Shown one piece after another: positions 36,862 to 39,337 of a stretch of 39,337 bases of DNA (position 1 is its first letter; every line of letters begins with the position of its first letter). Position numbers and translations under genes: made by a program. The notes beneath the pieces were generated by a model. It had not been told where the DNA came from. It was given only the letters and a program-made list of their open reading frames with translations, and did no database searches. The stretch is taken from contig QMSB01000008.1 in NCBI GenBank assembly GCA_003650815.1, positions 1-39,337 of the forward strand, written 5' to 3'. The DNA comes from Thermoprotei archaeon. GTDB lineage: Archaea; Thermoproteota; Thermoprotei; Thermofilales; B15-G2.

Positions 36862-36918
36862 AGTCAGTGGCTGCCCGCTTAGATCACAGCTCACTCAACG
36901 CTCGTGCGTCATCATTTT
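36862..36918 (-). ncRNA. C/D-box guide sRNA candidate
   Basis: Minus strand AAATGATGACGCACGAGCGTTGAGTGAGCTGTGATCTAAGCGGGCAGCCACTGACTTATT: box C ATGATGA, D'-like TTGA, C'-like GTGATCT, box D CTGA; TATA-like CTTATATAG upstream. Confidence 0.65.
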
Positions 36919-36974
36919 GCCGTATATCGCGAAATAGATTCTTCGAGACTATATAAGTTTAGCTTATTTCGGAA

Positions 36975-38264
36975 CTACTCTGATAGATATACTATCTCAC
37001 TCAGCCCTAGGTCTTTTAGGTCGAATGTGTAGTGGACTTTCTGGTACTGCTTTCTGAATTCTACTACTTCTTTCTTTACTTCTTCGGGGCTCTTCTTGTC
37101 TAGCAGTACTTTCTTTATGAACTCTGCTATGACATCCATTTCGCTTTCCTTCATACCTATTCTCGTCATTTCCTGTACTCCTATTCTTATGCCTGAGGGA
37201 TTCTTTATCTTGTCAGGTGTGTCATAAGGGAGCATATTTTTGTTCAGAATTATGTTCGCTTTCTCTAGTGTTTCTGCTACTGGCGCTCCTCCTCCGTACT
37301 CTGTTACGTCTACAGCTACTTGATGTGTTTGAGTGAAGCCGACTTTTTCTCCAAGTACCTTGAACCCGTACTCGTACAGTCTTTCGGCTAAACGCTTAGC
37401 GTTTCGCACTACTTGCCTCGCGTACTCTTCTCCAAAGTACTTCATTTCTAAGGCTGTTATGCCCGTCGCGGCTAATCTATGTAAGTGATGGTTTGACACG
37501 AATACCGGGAAGACTACTTTCTTTATCTTCTTGTAGAGCTTCTCGCTGTTCGTCATTATGACTCCTCCTTGAGGCCCGGGAAACGTCTTGTGAGTGGACG
37601 AGGTCAAGACATCTGCTCCTCTTTCAAGAGGATTAGGAAGCACCCTACCTGCGATCAGCCCTAAGACATGTGCTACATCGTGTACCAAGACCGCTCCCAC
37701 TTCTTCACATACTTCCTTTATCTCCTTATCTGGGTGAGGAAATAGGTATAGTGATGCTCCTAGGACAACAAATTTCGGCTTTACTTCTCTAATCATTTTG
37801 ACTGCTCCATCTATATCAATGTTCATTGTCTCGACGTCAAACGGGAGCTCGTGTGGTGTTATTTTGAGCGCCCCCATTATGCCGTACTTCGAGTGACTCA
37901 CGTGTCCGCCTCCGCTGAGCTTAACTATACATGATTTCCCTCCTTCTGGAGCCAGTGCGTAAAAAACCGCTCCATTAGCTGTAGTGCCGCTAATAGGTCT
38001 AAGATCCACGTACTTCGCGCCATAAAGCTCTCCCATGAGATTCATCACGTAGGTCTCTACTTCGTCTACGTATCGAGTGCCTTGGTAAAAACGCTTAAAG
38101 GGCATTCCCTCAGCATACCTATGCATGAAATCAGAGAGGTATACTAAGTCCACAAGAGGAGAAGTAACGTTCTCAGAAGCTATCAGATTTATGCACTTTT
38201 TTCTCCAAGTATTGTGCTTCTTAGTGAGCTCCACTACCTTCAATACTTCCTCCGGAACAGGCAT
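36975..38264 (-). CDS. glyA: Serine hydroxymethyltransferase
   Basis: [55 protein letters not shown]. Confidence 0.96.
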   Translation of the reverse strand: MPVPEEVLKVVELTKKHNTWRKKCINLIASENVTSPLVDLVYLSDFMHRYAEGMPFKRFYQGTRYVDEVETYVMNLMGELYGAKYVDLRPISGTTANGAVFYALAPEGGKSCIVKLSGGGHVSHSKYGIMGALKITPHELPFDVETMNIDIDGAVKMIREVKPKFVVLGASLYLFPHPDKEIKEVCEEVGAVLVHDVAHVLGLIAGRVLPNPLERGADVLTSSTHKTFPGPQGGVIMTNSEKLYKKIKKVVFPVFVSNHHLHRLAATGITALEMKYFGEEYARQVVRNAKRLAERLYEYGFKVLGEKVGFTQTHQVAVDVTEYGGGAPVAETLEKANIILNKNMLPYDTPDKIKNPSGIRIGVQEMTRIGMKESEMDVIAEFIKKVLLDKKSPEEVKKEVVEFRKQYQKVHYTFDLKDLGLSEIVYLSE

Positions 38265-38324
38265 CTATTACACCGAGGTAAAATACTTGCAAAGATTTAA
38301 ATACTCTTTTCACAGACCGCTCAC

Positions 38325-39038
38325 GTGCCGCTGATAAAGGCTGTCGCACTAGACGTTGATAAAACTATAACTGAGGCGGGAACCATAAGCCCTCCTGTAC
38401 TCAAAGCTCTCAGGAAGCTAGAGAAAGGCGGCATAGCAGTAATCCTCTCCTCAGGCAACGCTCTTCCAGTCCTCACCGGATTAAAGAAGTATGTCGGATT
38501 GAGCGGCGCAGTGATAGCAGAGAATGGGGGAATTGTCTACTATAAGGGACGTATAGTGAAAATAGGGAACCGTGAAAAAGCTCTCGCCGCGAAAAGACTC
38601 GTAGTAGAAAAGCTAGCGGATTATGTTGAAGAAAGCTGGCAGAACCCGTACAGGTACTCAGATTTCGCGTTCAAAGCTAAAGTAGACATAGAGACTGCTG
38701 CTAGAAAAGTTAGGGAGCTCGTTTGTAGTAGAATGAAAGAAATGAGAGTTTACAGCAGCGGCGTAGCTATTCATGTGGGAGAGAAATCTGTAAATAAGGG
38801 AGTTGGGCTGAAAAAAGCCTGCGGCCTTATGGGATTATCTTTTTCTGAGGTAGTTGCTGTAGGAGATAGCGAAGTAGATGAATCCATGTTTAAGGTCGCT
38901 GGAGCCTCTATAGCAGTAGCCAACGCTGTTCCTCGGCTGAAAGCCTTGGCTGACGTAGTGACCTCCTGTAGAGAAGCAGAGGGGTTTATAGAAGCCGCTA
39001 ACTACATTTTGAGACGACGGTATACCCACAGACTTTAG
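38325..39038 (+). CDS. HAD-family phosphoglycolate phosphatase
   Basis: VALDVDKTITEAGTIS, VILSSGNALPVLTGLKKYVG, AENGGIVYY, AVGDSEVDESMFKVAG; GTG start. Confidence 0.92.
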   Translation: MPLIKAVALDVDKTITEAGTISPPVLKALRKLEKGGIAVILSSGNALPVLTGLKKYVGLSGAVIAENGGIVYYKGRIVKIGNREKALAAKRLVVEKLADYVEESWQNPYRYSDFAFKAKVDIETAARKVRELVCSRMKEMRVYSSGVAIHVGEKSVNKGVGLKKACGLMGLSFSEVVAVGDSEVDESMFKVAGASIAVANAVPRLKALADVVTSCREAEGFIEAANYILRRRYTHRL

Positions 39039-39066
39039 TCCTGTTCTTCGATTTCTGCCTACAGTA

Positions 39067-39164
39067 TCTTGCGGACTTAAATTGAGTCTCCCAAGTAGGT
39101 GTACAGGAGACGAGATGTTATCTCGAGAATACTAGGGTATCACTGCCGAACTTTGTCCGCAAGA
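39067..39164. ncRNA. Structured intergenic element with long-range stem (ncRNA candidate)
   Basis: Perfect 10-nt inverted repeat TCTTGCGGAC (39067-39076)/GTCCGCAAGA (39155-39164) enclosing GTCTCC...GGAGAC and GAGAT-GTT-ATCTC hairpins. Confidence 0.42.
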
Positions 39165-39193
39165 CTAACAAAATTCATGGAAGTATCTCCGGC

Positions 39194-39337
39194 GTGGAAG
39201 CGAATATTTTAAGGGACCTCGGCAGGTCAGTGGTTACAGTAGCCGCCGTAGTTAGTTTTCTCCTATTGTTTAAGGAAAATCTCTCTGCCATAGACTTGCT
39301 TATGGTAGTCCCTCTGGCTTTAGTCGCTTTCAAAAAA
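39194..39337 (+). CDS. 5' part of a membrane-protein ORF running off the window
   Basis: Open frame VEANILRDLGRSVVTVAAVVSFLLLFKENLSAIDLLMVVPLALVAFKK with two hydrophobic segments. Confidence 0.45.
   Translation, partial: MEANILRDLGRSVVTVAAVVSFLLLFKENLSAIDLLMVVPLALVAFKK

Overview
This 39.3 kb window is a gene-dense archaeal chromosome segment, most likely from a hyperthermophilic Thermoproteota/crenarchaeal organism (eL38, TiaS, Taw1, B-family PolB, archaeal DnaG, aCPSF2, Orc1/Cdc6, GGGP synthase, Sec61beta, heavily intron-bearing tRNAs). I see no CRISPR array and no intact transposon. Most of it is information-processing housekeeping: aIF2beta, NOG1-like GTPase, proteasome beta, PolB, DnaG, tRNA and rRNA modification enzymes, ArgRS, MetAP, GlyA. 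There are 13 tRNA genes. Several are intron-bearing, and two neighbouring ones (Asp-GTC and Val-GAC) appear to carry a second intron inside the T-loop. One tRNA-Arg(TCT) appears to carry a 19-nt insertion in the D-arm. Signals not in the supplied ORF track: a Sec61beta gene (32281-32457, minus), two C/D-box guide RNA candidates, one H/ACA guide RNA candidate with a kink-turn and ACA box, a symmetrical multi-stem structured element back-to-back with the H/ACA candidate, another long-range-stem ncRNA candidate near the right edge, and a small frameshifted ORF. The best candidate for an undescribed protein system is the Hsp20 / winged-helix-like / AAA-type ATPase operon at 17984-20389. All calls come from reading the sequence and from memory of protein families; no searches were run.
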